DNA from: Eucalyptus grandis
Taxonomy: Eukaryota > Streptophyta > Magnoliopsida > Myrtales > Myrtaceae
Assembly: GCF_016545825.1 (NCBI RefSeq)
Contig: NC_052618.1
Coordinates: 44,524,196-44,588,195 of the forward strand
Direction of reading: 5' to 3'
DNA length: 64,000 nucleotides
Made by a program: the position numbers and the translations under genes. Of the stretch, positions 35,036 through 47,544 are shown piece after piece. Within the stretch, counting starts at the first letter, position 1; the number at the start of each line of letters is the position of its first letter. The notes beneath the pieces are model-generated. The model had not been told where the DNA came from. It made no database searches and worked only from the letters and a program-made list of their open reading frames with translations.

Positions 35036-36386
35036 GGTAATAGAAATATTAGCTGCAACAACTGCGTTAGATGCTGTCACGTCCTCCTTTGTCATTGCAA
35101 AAACTTTCCCACTTATCCTCTATCTTTCTTGGTTCTCTTGAAGCCTACCAACTGAAGGGGCTTTCTTTTGCATGGAGCATTTGCATGCTACGTGTCCTTG
35201 TTCTCCACACAAAAAACATATTTTACTATCTATAGGGACATCCTTCTTTGGGGGACAATCACGCACCATATGTTCCATTTTTCAGCAAAGAAAACATGCT
35301 CCTAATTTACGATACCAACGACCACCGTGAAAATTCCTAAAAGTAACACAAGGGCTTTGATTACTTTGATTTCATGACCTTCTTCGCCGATTGAAATCTC
35401 TTCACTTTTCATTGTCGCTAGTATGACTGTCCCAGTAATTAATGGGCTTAAACCTCTCCTATTGAGGCACTCCTTGTATGCCATGCTCCAAAGTGTCTTG
35501 CTCGACTGTAATCGCTCGATTCAAAACATCTTTGTACATTGTTAGTTCAAAAGGTATGAGCATAGTACGGATATCCAATCAGAGTAGCATTGAAAATGTT
35601 AAACCTTAAGCCTTTCACTAGTCGTAAAACCATCCTCAAATCTACTTAATTGATTAAAACAGGTCGCGTACTACATAATTGTTGATATACCTTGAGATAT
35701 ATTGACAAAGTCACTTCTTATCTTTACTTGGAAGGACTCTGAAAAGAACTATGCATTAAAAGCTTCACTAAAATCCTTCCATGAAATGATTGCATCATTA
35801 CCTTCGAAGGTCGGTCTAGTTCCTTCCCACCAACAAATAGCTTTGCTTTCAAACATCAAGTGGCAAAGTTGACCTTATGTTCATCACGAACATTATTGGC
35901 TATGAAAATCCCCTCCATGTTTCTAATCCAACAATTGGCCTTGAAAGGATCCAATTTTGCTTAACTTAGATGGGTCCGCCATTCTCAATTGGATGAAGGT
36001 GCACAAGCCAGCTGCTCCACCTTCACTTAATTCTTTCACTTGACTAGATTAGTGAATCATTGCCTACATGAACTTAGTTGGAGGAAGCAACTCTTGGGAC
36101 TTTTACTTGGCTTCATGCAAGTCGGGACTCCCATCAAATCGGTCCTCTAATCTCCTCCTTGAAGTTATACCTCGAGAAGCTTGAGGCATATCTCTAGTGT
36201 GGGGGGTAGCGACTCCCTTACCTTTACAACTCCTATAAAGTAAGGCAAGCGTCTCTAAGTTGGAATGCATGGTCACCTGAAACCAAGAATGAAACTATAT
36301 CTTAGTATCTAAATGGCTAAGCACTAAATTCTATCATATGATCTCACATTGTCTGAAATCTGTACTCGTAAAAGTTAAAACTTAAA
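35036..36386 (-). pseudogene. Gypsy gag with CCHC knuckle
   Basis: A CFLCGEQGHVACKC zinc knuckle lies around 35180-35225. A second, poorer cysteine cluster is near 35280. The rest to 36240 is capsid-like gag broken into short frames by stops. Confidence 0.7.
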
Positions 36387-36400
36387 CTCTAATACCAAAA
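36387..36400 (-). promoter_or_regulatory. Gypsy primer-binding site
   Basis: Minus strand just inside the 5' LTR reads TTTTGGTATTAGAGTTT, a degenerate form of TGGTATCAGAGC (initiator tRNA-Met primer site). Confidence 0.7.
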
Positions 36401-36872
36401 GATGTTACGCCCCAAAATTACAAAAAAAAAAAAAAAAAAAAGGGGGATGATATGGCTATCCTTCCCCATGAAGGATGTAGCTTCAAATATAACTAATAAC
36501 CCGATATCAAAATATATATCCCAACCATATATACGTATCAGATAAATCAACCGGTTGGTTACGACATCGGAGTTTCCTTAATCCACTACAAAGAATATGT
36601 ACAACCAAAACACTCCTAAAAAACTTAAAAGAATAGCATACACTGCTTCATTAAGCTATATCCAAAAGTATGACTCCCAAAAGTTTCCCATAATAATACT
36701 CTCATCCTACTTGCTATTATTAACCGAGAGACCTGAAAAACATGAAAAATGAGTAGAATGAACAACCACAGCTCAATGAGTTATATATAAATTCTAAGCA
36801 GATCAAGCCTCCACATTACATATTTAGAACTTAAAGACATGACTCATTTATGCTAATCAAAATATAACAACT

Positions 36873-37231
36873 TGTTCTAAAATATTGCATTACAAATATA
36901 TAATAGAGAAGAGATTCAGAAGAGAAAACAAGTGAACACCAAATATAGTAGAGAAAGCCAGATGAGAGAGTTTTATTTCCAGTGTATCACTGTTGTGTGA
37001 TTGTTATCTTAATTGTTATATGTGACTACAACAAAAACTAAACTCATATTTATAAGAGAACTAGAATGTATTTATAATTAATATTAATGTATCGAATGAT
37101 ACATGTACTTGGATAAGGGGATGAACATTCATTGTATAAGAAGATATACTTAGAATGTATGATACAAATGTACCATAATAAGTACATTAGATAAGATTAA
37201 TATAATGAATATTCATTCATGTATTTCATAA
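36873..37231 (-). repeat. Copia 2 3' LTR
   Basis: 359 bp, matching 42431-42789 over its length (shared AACACCAAATATAGTAGA, GTATCGAATGATACATGTAC and ACATTCATTGTATA). The polypurine tract AAAGGGGAG on the minus strand (37232-37240) abuts it. Confidence 0.9.
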
Positions 37232-37499
37232 CTCCCCTTTAAATATTCATTGTATTAATTATGAATGTGCGTTGAATGATACTGCCTCATTAAAAACCTT
37301 AAGTTGAAAAAACCCAGCGGGACAAAAACCTGACAAAATGGAAAAAGAGTGCAAAGCACAAATGTTATGATTTCTCCCTTTTATAGATGCATTAATTGCC
37401 TCATTAAAAACTTTAAGCCGGAAAAACCCTGTGGGAAAAATCGGACAAAAAGAAAAAAGAGTGCAATGCATATATAGTCACTGCTGAGGCTAATCAATC

Positions 37500-38036
37500 T
37501 TACATCTTGTGAACTCGCGGTATACCAATACCATATACTAATTTCTCAAAAGTTGATGCTGGCAATGATTTGGTAAAAATATCTACAAGATTATTTATGG
37601 ATCGAATATGTTTAACATCAATTTGTCGACTTTCTTGGAGTTCATGAGTATAGAAAAATTTTGGCGAGATATGCTTGGTCCTATCACATTTGATATATCC
37701 TCCCCTAACTTGTGCAACACAAGCAACATTATCTTCATAAATTATAGTGGGAGAATTTGTAACCGGTATTAAACAACAAGAATTATGAATATGCGTTATA
37801 ACGGATCTTAACCAAACACACTCTCTTCTAGCTTCATATAAAGCAATAATCTCAGAGTGGTTAGAAGATATAGCTACTAGCGATTGTTTCGTAGAACGCC
37901 AAGAAATAGCGATGCCATTATAACAAAATAAATACCCGATTTGAGAGCGAGCCTTATATGGATTAGATCTATATCCAACATCAGCATATCCAACTAAACC
38001 AGAGTTAGTGGAATCCTTGGAATAATATAATCCCAA
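37500..38036 (-). pseudogene. Copia 2 RNase H
   Basis: A 178-codon open minus frame with GYADVGYRSNPYKARSQIGY (catalytic D), YEARRECVWLRSVI, YEDNVACVAQV, DRTKHISPKFFYTHELQ and DIFTKSLPASTFEKLV near the C-terminus. It is essentially a full copia RNase H, closed by a normal stop at 37500, though a Q-to-N change sits in the SNHSEIIALYEA region where SSAEAEY or NHAEI is usual. Confidence 0.9.
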
Positions 38037-38081
38037 ATCTATGATTCCTCGGAGATAACAGAAAATATGTTTAACTCCGTT

Positions 38082-39288
38082 CTAGTGTCTTCGAGTTGGC
38101 TCAGAACTAAAATGTGTCAATAAATTTACTGCAAAAGCGATATCTAGTCTCGTACATTGTGCCAAGTACATCAAAGCCCCAATTGCATTGAGATATGGTA
38201 CTTCAAAACTAAGTATCTCTTCATTTGATTCTCTAGGATGAAGTGGGTTCTTTTGAGGATCTAGAGACCTTACAACCATAGGGGTGCTCAATGGGTGAGC
38301 TTTGTCTATGTTGAAGCGTTTAAGCAATCTTTCAATGTACGTTAATTGATAGATGATTATTCCTTTTGCTTTATGCTCAAGCTCTAGACCAAGACAGTTT
38401 GGTTTTACCTAAATCTTTAACTTTAAACTCCATTTTCAAATGTTAAGCAATTTTAGCTAACTTTTATGGAGTTTCAATTAAATTTATATCGTCGACATAA
38501 ACTGTTATAATAGTAAATCCGGTTTCTGATTTCTTAATAAACACGCATGGCCAGATAAGATCATTATTGTATATTTCCTTAATTAGCTACTCACTTAGGT
38601 GTTGATACCATATGCGATCAGATTGCTTTAACCCGTATAAGAATTTTTTGCAATTTTATTAAGAATAAATTGTAGGGAGTGCATGCTTAAGGCATTTTGA
38701 ATCCCTCGGGATTTTTCATATAAATATCAGAGTCTAATGAGCCATATAAATATGCCGCCACAACATCCATAAGACGCATTTCCAATCTTTCAAAGATTAC
38801 TAAGCTAATGAGAAAACAAAATGTAATCATATCCATCACGGGTGAATATGTCTCATTATAATCAATCCCAGGTTTTTGGGAGAATCCTTGGGCAACGAGT
38901 CAAGCTTTATACCTGACAATCTCGTTCTTCTCATTTCGTTTTCGGATAAATACCAATTTATATCCAGCAGACTTTACATTATACATTATCGGGGATACGA
39001 TTCAGCTTTAATTGCTTTATCCCACTTAAGCTAATCTTGCCTTTGACGACATTCAATAATAGATTGCGGCTCACAATCATCATCCATAATTTTATAAGCA
39101 ATTGAGAATGCAAATACATCATCAATGATGATTTCATTTCGATCTCTAATTTCATTACAATATGTAATGGAATTCTCGGTATTCCCGAGACTAGTGTTTC
39201 TTTCATGGGTTTGCCCCTCTTTAGGGACAATAAGCTCTTTGGGAGCAAGCACAACGCCAAGCTTTTCTGGAGCAAATTCCGGATTCTT
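38082..39288 (-). pseudogene. Copia 2 reverse transcriptase, frameshifted
   Basis: 38082-38327 has LKRFNIDKAHPLSTPMVVRS and YLNAIGALMYLAQCTRLDIA, the C-terminal reverse transcriptase. Between 38340 and 39000 the conserved catalytic part is present but scrambled among frames (VDDINLIETP-like near 38480). 38979-39275 holds the N-terminal linker. Confidence 0.8.
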
Positions 39289-40464
39289 TCACATTCGTTT
39301 TCGAGGAGTAGTATTTTTTGATTCTATCGGTCTATCACGCTTCAAATGCGGGGGATTTTGATCCATTTTAGCCTGTCCTTCCAGAACAACTGTCCTAGCT
39401 GGAACATTTGCAGCTGAAATATGAGATTTCGTTACCTTAGTAGCATCATTAAATGCATCAGGAAGTCTATTGAGCATAGCCTGTAAATGGATTATGTGTT
39501 GCACATCATTTTCACATTCAAGAGTCCTTAAGTCTAATTGAGATAAATTTTTCTCATTCCAAGAGAAAACCTTAACTAATTTCTGTTTTGCAGTCATGGA
39601 AATTGTAGGTATCCCAATTGATGGAAACCTAGTCTCATTGAAATGACAATATGCAAATCTTGCAGTAAAAAGATTACCAGTAGTTAGTTCCAAGAATCTA
39701 ATGATATATGGTGAATTAAACCCAACATAAATGCCCAAACGGCGTTGGAGACCCATTTTCGTCCTTTTTGGTGGTGCTACAAGCACTTGTACTGCACAAC
39801 CAAAGGTGCATTGATGTGAAATATCTGGTTCATAATCAAAAACTATTTGAATGGAAGATTGTAAAAAATTAGCAGTGGGGCGTAATCTTATTAAAGTAGC
39901 CGCATGCAAAACTGCATGACCCCATGCTGTATCGTTGAGATTCGTTCTCAATAATAGAGTATGGGCAATGATTTGAATACGTCTAATCAAGGATTCTGCT
40001 AATCCATTTTGAGTATGAACATATGCAACTGGGTGCTCAACCTCGATTCCGAGTGAAGCACAATATGTATCAAAACTATTTGATGTAAATTCACCAGCAT
40101 TATCCATCCTTATGCTCTTAATTGGATAATCGGGGAATTGTGCCCGGAGCTTTATAATTTGCGCAAGTAAATGTGCAAATGTGACATTGCGCGTAAATAA
40201 TATGCAAACATAGGACCATTTACAGGATGCGTCCACTAATACCATAAAATATCGAAATGATCCGCTTGGTGGTTGTATTGGTTCACAAATATCATCATGA
40301 ATTCTTTGCAAGAGTAAAGGAGATTCAAGATTAACCTTTGTTATAGAAGGTTTGATAATGAGCTTTCCTTGTAAGCAAGCCTTACAATTATAATCTTTGG
40401 ATAACAATACATTTATATCTTTTAAATGGTGCCCTTTTGTATTTTGAATTATCTTACGCATCAT
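39289..40464 (-). pseudogene. Copia 2 integrase, 391-codon open frame
   Basis: The longest open frame in the window. It shows CKACLQGKLIIKPS (zinc-binding cysteines), HDDICEPIQPPSGSFRYFMV, DNAGEFTSNSFDTYC (catalytic D and E), HPVAYVHTQNGLAESLIRR and PDISHQCTFGCAVQV, a complete copia integrase core. The HHCC histidines lie upstream, near 40480, past a stop. It belongs to copia element 2, not a host gene. Confidence 0.9.
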
Positions 40465-41380
40465 TGAAGCACCAGGATGACAAAGACGATCATGCCACAG
40501 TCCAAACTAATCAGGGTTTATCAATCTCCAAGATGTGGTGGCGTGGGTTTCAACAGCCTTAATCATGACACAATACAAACCCATAGAAGAAGCTTTTAGT
40601 TTCTCATGGATGGTCTTCAAGCCTATCTTATAAAAGGAAATGCCAATATATTCCATATCTTGCTCATAAATAGTCTCAATATGGTACCCATTATGGCATA
40701 CATCTTTGAAACTAAGTATATTCTTTTTTTGATTTATTGCTTAGAAACGCATTCTCAATATACAGGACTATGCCATTTGGCAAAATAATTGTGGCATTCC
40801 AGAAACCATCAATAATCGGAACATGACATGATATTGTATGGATTTGTGCCTTATGCAATGTCATACTCGAGAAAAAGTGTCTACTACGAAATAAAGTATG
40901 TGTTGTTATACTATCAAGCAAACAAACATCTTCCTTTTTCTCAGTATTTTCCATTTGCATTTATATTGATAACTTCAGGTGTCAAGTATCATAAAAGTTG
41001 CATATTAGTTATATAGTCGAATAAAATTTCAAACTAAATATTATATAAGGTTCATAAGCATTTCATAACAATATTAAAAAATAATAAAAAGTAATACATT
41101 TAAAGCGAAACAACATAAAATTCGAAGTTCAAATTATCATCTACCAATCGATGACTCATCACAGTAATCAGAGGTTCTCAAAGAAATCAGAAACATCTAA
41201 TGATGCATTTGCTACTTCAGGAGCAAGAGGAGTCCCACCAACGGAGATATTGTTGGCCTCAATAGTGGTTTTGGCAGTAGGATTGATTTCGATGGCATGA
41301 GATTCACCACGCTTGCCCATATTCTTTTAAGATACCTGGTATAGATCAACAAAATGTTTTGGCGTACAACAAGTACATGA
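40465..41380 (-). pseudogene. Copia 2 protease/GAG-pre region (decayed)
   Basis: Position demands protease and the integrase zinc region. The minus strand yields only short frames, such as 40712-40960 with DVCLLDSITTHTLF (the protease LLDSATTHTIL region, with an I for A). Many stops. Confidence 0.65.
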
Positions 41381-42172
41381 CTAGTGCCCAATCATGCCAC
41401 AATTATGACAAATACTTTCATTAATTGCCTTCTTTGGCTTATTTTCTTTGCTATGATTCAGGCCAAAGTTTGATTTCCTAGGGCGGTTAAATTTCTTGTC
41501 ATCCCTTCTAAGATTATGTTCTTGCCTGTGCTTATAGCCCTTAAAATAGCCAGTATTTTTCTCAAAGTTAGCATGTGCTTCAGGCAATGCTTTTGAGCCA
41601 GCAGGTCTAACATCATATTTTTTCAGCAGCAATTCATTAATTTGCTTGGCAGTAAGAAGCACAGAAATTAATTCAGAGTATGTGGCAAATCGACGCTGCC
41701 GGTATTGCTGTTGCAATACAATATTTGAAGCATGGAAGGTGGAGAAAGTTTTCTCTAACAATTCCGCATCAGCGAGTTTGATACCGCATAACTCAAGCCA
41801 AGAAATAATATCAAATAAAAAGGAATTATAGTCAAATACTGATTTAAATTCTTGCAGTCTGAGATTTTGTCAGTCATATTGTACTTGAGGGAGGATAACA
41901 GTCTTGGTATGATCATACCTATCATTCAACCTCCTCCACAAGATATGAGGGTCTCGAACGGATAAATATTGAGTCTGCAGGTTCTCATGCAAATGACAGC
42001 AAATAAAAATCAGCGCATTTTCTTTATCCTTTTCATTTGAGGTTCCATCCTCTGTAATTGTATTAGCGAGACCTTGCCCTTGGAGGTGCATTTTCATGTC
42101 AAGGCACCAAGATAGATAATTCTTTCTATTCACTTCCAGAATGTGGAATTTGGGCTTTTCAATATTTGTCAT
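41381..42172 (-). pseudogene. Copia 2 gag
   Basis: The N-terminal frame 41870-42172 begins MTNIEKPKFHILEVNRKNYL and has WRRLNDRYDHTKTVILP. The second frame, 41381-41761, has a basic stretch and the start of a zinc knuckle, CHNCGMIGH. This is the UBN2-type gag of plant copia elements. The two frames are offset. Confidence 0.85.
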
Positions 42173-42415
42173 AATTTTTGCAAAAATAAATCCTTAAATT
42201 AATTAAAAGAATTTCCAAATATCCACCGCCACTTCAGGAGCAAAATGATACTTTTAGATTTGAAATTTGGCTTCGGGCCAAGAAAAATAAAAATGAAGAA
42301 TTGATAGAAGAAGATAAAGTATAAGTTGATTAATAAAAAGAATACCCACCTTGCAAAAATTACTTACTCAATCGGTAGATTTCTGTGCTTGCAAAAATTA
42401 CTTAGTTGGTAAATC

Positions 42416-42430
42416 TCCGTGCTGATAACA
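42416..42430 (-). promoter_or_regulatory. Copia 2 primer-binding site candidate
   Basis: Inside the 5' LTR the minus strand reads TGTTATCAGCACGGAG, a form often seen at this place in plant copia elements (internal initiator-tRNA pairing). Confidence 0.55.
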
Positions 42431-42789
42431 TGTTATAAATTATTACATTACAAATATATAATATAAAAGAAATTGAGAAGAAAAAACAAGTGAACACCAA
42501 ATATAGTAGAAAAAGCCAGATGAGAGAATTTTATTTCCAGTGTATCACTATTGTGTAACTGTTATCTTGATTGTTATATGTAACTACAACAAAAACTAAA
42601 CTCATATTTATAAGAGAACAAGAATGTACTTATTATTATCAATGTATCGAATGATACATGTACTGAATAAGGAGATGAACATTCATTGTATAGGGAGATA
42701 TACTTAGAATGTATGATACAAATGTACCATAATAAGTACATTAGATAAGATGAATATAATGAATATTCATTCATTCATGTATTTCATAA
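42431..42789 (-). repeat. Copia 2 5' LTR
   Basis: 359 bp, pair of 36873-37231; differences are scattered substitutions and small indels. Confidence 0.9.
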
Positions 42790-43580
42790 CAACTCACAAA
42801 AATAAGTAGAGTTCTATATTACTTCAACCCAACTATATTAATAGTAGCATTTCCCTTTCATCTATAAAATCAAAACATGTATCATTGGTTCAATTCAATA
42901 ATAGAACTGGTAATATCTCATATCAATGGTTCATTTCATGCTCAATATCTAACTCAAGGCTCCAAAAATAACTCTCACGAATTTACGTTACCGTGTAGTA
43001 CTTAGTTCTTACTCAATGTATATCAAAGGTACATGGCCCTAGAGATAACTCCCACAAATACATTATCATGCAACACTTAGCTCTTTATTACGCATGTTAA
43101 TAGTGTAAGACCCTAAGAGATGGGTCCCACGTGACTTAAATTGCCATGTAGTACTTAACTCTTGATTACAAGACTCTAAAGGTGGTTTACACGAAGTTTA
43201 CCAATTCACATTAAAATTAGTTTTCTGAACCCAAAACATATCATCTTACAAGAGTTATTTCATAAATCAAATGTACAAAATAGCATGCATGACCCTTCAA
43301 GAATAGTTTATCAAACCATCCCCAATAACTCAAAAGCATCAAACATTTTATTCAGCTTTTTATAACAAATATGTCCTCACTTCCATATATATGTATATAT
43401 TGAATTATCCTTACCTCAATACATGGGTTTTACAAAACCAAATAAGATATTAGTACTATGACTTCGTCGTTTATGAGCGAACAATAAAAGGTGCTCATAT
43501 TGTCAAACTTGCGGTTTAAGCGTTACATTGCGTAGTCAAATCAGCTTAGCAAGGTTTCATTGGCATGTGCATATGAAATC

Positions 43581-43804
43581 TGAAAGAAGATGAAGAAGAC
43601 GAGAGGAAGGAAAGCGAGAGGGGAAATTTTGTCTTGTATTTCAGTATATTCATGTAATGTACAAAACGTGTCTATTATAGTACATGTTGTATGTAAATAA
43701 AAGGAAACATTATTATATACAAAATCATATTCGATATTAATTTATCTTGACTTATGCAATGATATCTAAATGATTCCGTTGAATATCCTTGCATATCTTC
43801 AACA
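43581..43804 (-). repeat. Copia 3 3' LTR
   Basis: 224 bp. The polypurine tract GCTTGAGGGGGAG (minus strand, 43805-43817) abuts it. Confidence 0.93.
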
Positions 43805-43829
43805 CTCCCCCTCAAGCTGGTGGCTTGTA

Positions 43830-44490
43830 GATGTCCAAGATGCCTAGCTTGCTCAAAAGATACACATGCTGTCTCTGACATAAAGGCTTGGTGAAGACAT
43901 CTGCTGGTTGTTCTTCCGTCCCAATCCCTTGTGTCTCGATCATCCCTTGTTGAATCTTTTCGTGTGAAGTGACAGTCCACTTCTATGTGCTTGGTTCTCT
44001 CATGCACAATAGGGTTCGATGCAAGTTTGATGGCTGCATCATTGTCACAAAATAGTCTGGTCGGTCCTTTAACTTGTACTCCAAGATCTCAAAGCAATCC
44101 CTTTAACCATACTATTTCACAAGTTGTTTTGGCCATGGCATGATATTCTGCCTCTGCCGAAGATAGTGAAACAGTCGGTTGCTTTTTTGTCTTCCATGAG
44201 AGTAAAGAGTCTCCCAATTTGATGCAGAAACCAGTTATGGATCTTCTGCTCATCAGACATATCGCATAATCCGCATCACAGTAAGAAGTCATCCTCATGT
44301 CGCATTTCCTGTAAAGGAGAATCCTGAGTCCTGGACAACTCTTCAAGTACTTTACCACTTTAAGTGCTACATTCATATGAGATTCCTTCGGTTGATGCAT
44401 AAACTGACTGAGTGTTTGGACTGCATAACTTATATCTAGTTTGGTCATGGTCAAATATATGAGTTTCCCAACGAGCTTCTGATATCTCAA
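43830..44490 (-). pseudogene. Copia 3 RNase H
   Basis: 44089-44490 contains YLTMTKLDISYAVQTLSQFM, SYCDADYAICLMSRRSITGF (catalytic D) and SLSSAEAEYHAMAKTTCE. 43900-44007 continues with [16 protein letters not shown] and then loses the FTKPL ending to a frameshift. Confidence 0.88.
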
Positions 44491-44739
44491 TTGATCCTTA
44501 AGTACAGGATCGATATGTTGAGATAAACTAGCATCATAATCTGCCGTAGTCAGTTTAATATTCTGCTCGATTAGAATTACAGCTGGCTTACATCCCGATA
44601 AACCTGCTTCCGATATAATCTCCAGTGCAAATTTCCTCTAACTGAGAGAAATCCCTTGGTCTTAGCGTGCGATTTCGATTCCAAGGAAGTACTTTGGTGA
44701 TCCTAAATCCTTAATATGGAATGTTGAATGCAAATAGTC

Positions 44740-45324
44740 TTTGAATTCTTTGATAGCTACTTCATCATTGCCCATAATAAGTATATCATCTACATATATC
44801 ATTAAGTAGATAGATGACATACCTCTAGTCCATGTGAAAACATCATAATCAAACTTGGACTGTTGAAAACGGCAGCTATCAATGACTCAGCAAACTTCGC
44901 ATACCACTGTCTTAAGGCTTGTTTGAGTCCATACAAGGATTTGCGAAGACGACATACTTTATCCTCCCCCTGTCTCCGTAAACCTGGTGGCACTTCCATA
45001 TAAATCTCCTCATCTAAATCGCCATACAGGAATGCATTGTGCACATCCATCTGGTGCAATGACCAGTCCCGAAAGGCTGCTACGGAAAGGAATGAGCGAA
45101 TAGTAACATCTTTGGCCACAGGGGGAAAAGGTTTTGTGGTAGTCAAAACCTTCCCTTTGTGTGAAACCTTTTGCCACTAATCGAGCTTTGTATCTCTCAA
45201 CAGATCCATCTACACGATACTTGATCTTGTAAACCCATTTGCATCCAATTGCCTTGCGGTGTGCAGATAGGGTAACAAGATCCCATGTCTGATTATCCAT
45301 CAAGGCCATTGACTCTGCTTCCAT
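44740..45324 (-). pseudogene. Copia 3 reverse transcriptase
   Basis: Two overlapping frames. 45010-45324 has [37 protein letters not shown] and [16 protein letters not shown]. 44802-45146 has [20 protein letters not shown] and [30 protein letters not shown] follows near 44780. One frameshift lies near 45120. Confidence 0.88.
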
Positions 45325-45411
45325 GGCTTTCTACCAGCGTGGATCAGTGCGTGCCTCTTCAAAACTCGATGGTTCTTGCCCATCAAAAATGCGAGTAATA
45401 CAACATCTATG

Positions 45412-46591
45412 TTATGGAGAAAGTCTATCGAAAGAAACAAATGAGGCAATTGGAAACAAAATACCTAGTGATTTCTGGACTCCGCATATGTAGTCTTTGG
45501 TCCAGGTTGGCAGAGGTGTGCTACGTCCGGATCGCTTTGGTACATGGGGCCTTGATGGTGAATTATTATCATTTGAATCCCCAACGAAACTCGAAACTAG
45601 AGAAGCGACTTCCTCCTGGTGTTGTGCTGTCACTTTAGGTGAGGGCGTCATGTCCATAGGTGTCATAGCAGATGGCATGATATCTCGTTGATGGAGGAAG
45701 GAGAACATAGTTTGGATCTTCCATAGTCTCCTCCGTCTGAATAGTATGGAAATGACCATCTTGTTCTGTATCTGATGCAGAGGCAGCAAAAGGAAAAGAA
45801 TTCTCTTGAAACGAAACATCCCGACTAACTATGAATTCTCCTGTGGAAGGATCAAATACCCTGTATCCCTTCTGTAGACTGGGATATCCCATAAAGATGC
45901 ATCAACGAGCACAAGGTCCAATTTTATCTCTAGGATCTACTATGGTGGCGTAGCAAAGACATCCAAAAATCTTCAAATGTCCCAGATCTGGTTTCTTTCC
46001 ATAAAGCAGCTCAAAAGGTGTTCGCTCGCCAAGAAGCTTACTTGGCATACGGTTGATTAAATAAGCTACAGTTAAAACACAATCGCCCCAAAAGGTGTTT
46101 GGAACAGAAGCTTGGAATTTCAAAGCCCGCGCCACTTCTAACAGATGATGATGTTTCCGTTCTACCACCCCATTTTGTTGTGGTGATAGACACATGTGCT
46201 CTCATGTAGTATCCCATGTGACGAAAAAAGAGCAGTACATTCATGATTTAAGAATTCACTACCATTTTTTGTCTGTATTTTTTAAACATTTTTCCCAAAT
46301 TGAGTTTTTGACAAGGAAAGAAAGGTCTTAAGATGAGACAGAACTTGACCCTTACTTTGCATGAGAAAAGCCATGTGGCCCTGGGTGATCATCTATGATA
46401 GTGAGAAAGAACCGAGACCCATCATGATTTAATGTATAGTATGGCCCCCAGACATCGACATGTAACAAAGAAAGAATGTCACTTGAACGATGTTGACTTA
46501 GTGGAAAAGGTGTTCGCAATTGTTTCACAAGTGGACAAATAGGGCATTGAGGATAAAGAAAAGAAGAGCTGTGACCCAATCTGGAATGCAA
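45412..46591 (-). pseudogene. Copia 3 integrase and linker
   Basis: 46352-46591 begins with MHSRLGHSSS (HHCC zinc region), CPICPLVKQ, LLHVDVWGPY and FLTIIDD. 45902-46195 has [40 protein letters not shown] and [11 protein letters not shown]. 45635-45892 has GYRVFDPSTGEFIVSRDVSF, the usual segment before reverse transcriptase. Frames are broken between the parts. Confidence 0.88.
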
Positions 46592-47460
46592 AAGGAAATT
46601 CTTATCATTGGTAGTCGATTACACAATGATTTATTACAAGAGAGTAAATCAAGATTTTTGGGTGAATTTCTCCAATAAAACAATGCTTCAGAGAGGTTAC
46701 CCCAACCTATCAGTTTCCCAATCGAAAGGGCCTGAAATAGATAGATATCAACAATGAAAAAAACTTGGCACGAATTTTCTTGACAGGCTTTGGACACATA
46801 AATAAGATTAAATTGGAAATCCGGAATGTAAAGAACATTTTTTAGAGTAATTTGTGGGCTAAGAGTGACAGTCCCAGTTAGGGTGACACGAGTGATAATG
46901 CCATTTGGCAGTTGCACAGTAATAAGATTAGTTGAATCTTCATGAATATCAGAAAATAACCCCTTATTGCATGTAATATGATCACTCGTTCCAGAGTCAA
47001 TAATCCAGGCATTTCTTGATATACTACTTGTCAGGCAATGAGAAATACCTGTAAAACTGCTCCCCCTTTTTGGTACCTCCAATTTTTGCAAAGCTTGCAT
47101 TAATTGTTGATATTCTCCATGTGTAATTGGTTGATTGACACCTGTGGATGGAGTGGGCTGGTAAGCTGCTGCTGAAATCTCATTTCCCTTCCTGTCAGGT
47201 CTCTCATGTAATTTCCAGCAATTGTCAATTGTGTGGTAGGGCCTTTTACAATAATCACAAAATAACTTCCCTCTATTTTTAAAATTCGGCCCATAATTTC
47301 TCGAATAATTCGGACCGTTGGATCCCTTTAAGCCGAGCGCATCTCCACCGTCGAGATCACTCGAGTGCCGTGCCCCTTTTTGACTGTCAGATCGTTGGAG
47401 TCGATCTTGGCCGTCCACGGAGCCTTTAAAAGGCCCTTTCGGCTCCGCAAACCCTAGCAC
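46525..47460 (-). pseudogene. Copia 3 gag end, zinc knuckle and protease
   Basis: 311-codon frame with knuckle CDYCKRPYHTIDNCWKLH, protease motif AWIIDSGTSDHITCNKGLF, LPNGIITRVTLTGTVTLSP, and LKNVLYIPDFQFNLIYVSKA. It is open but cut from the gag start by frameshifts. Confidence 0.9.
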
Positions 47461-47544
47461 CCCCTTTGGCTCTCCGAACCTAGCGATGTCGCCTCTCTTC
47501 CTTTGGCTAGGGTTTTACGCCCTTATCAATTTTCGCCGCCAAGG

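Larger units (their letters stand above)
36873..42789 (-). mobile_element. Copia element 2, in gypsy 5' LTR
   Basis: LTRs 36873-37231 and 42431-42789 and target duplication CAACT (36868-36872, 42790-42794). The internal minus strand encodes gag, integrase, reverse transcriptase and RNase H in copia order, with several frame breaks; the integrase part remains open for 391 codons. Length is 5,917 bp. Confidence 0.9.

Noticed and set aside
39289..40464. 391-codon open frame as a host gene
   Set aside because: It has copia integrase motifs and lies between the LTRs of copia element 2.
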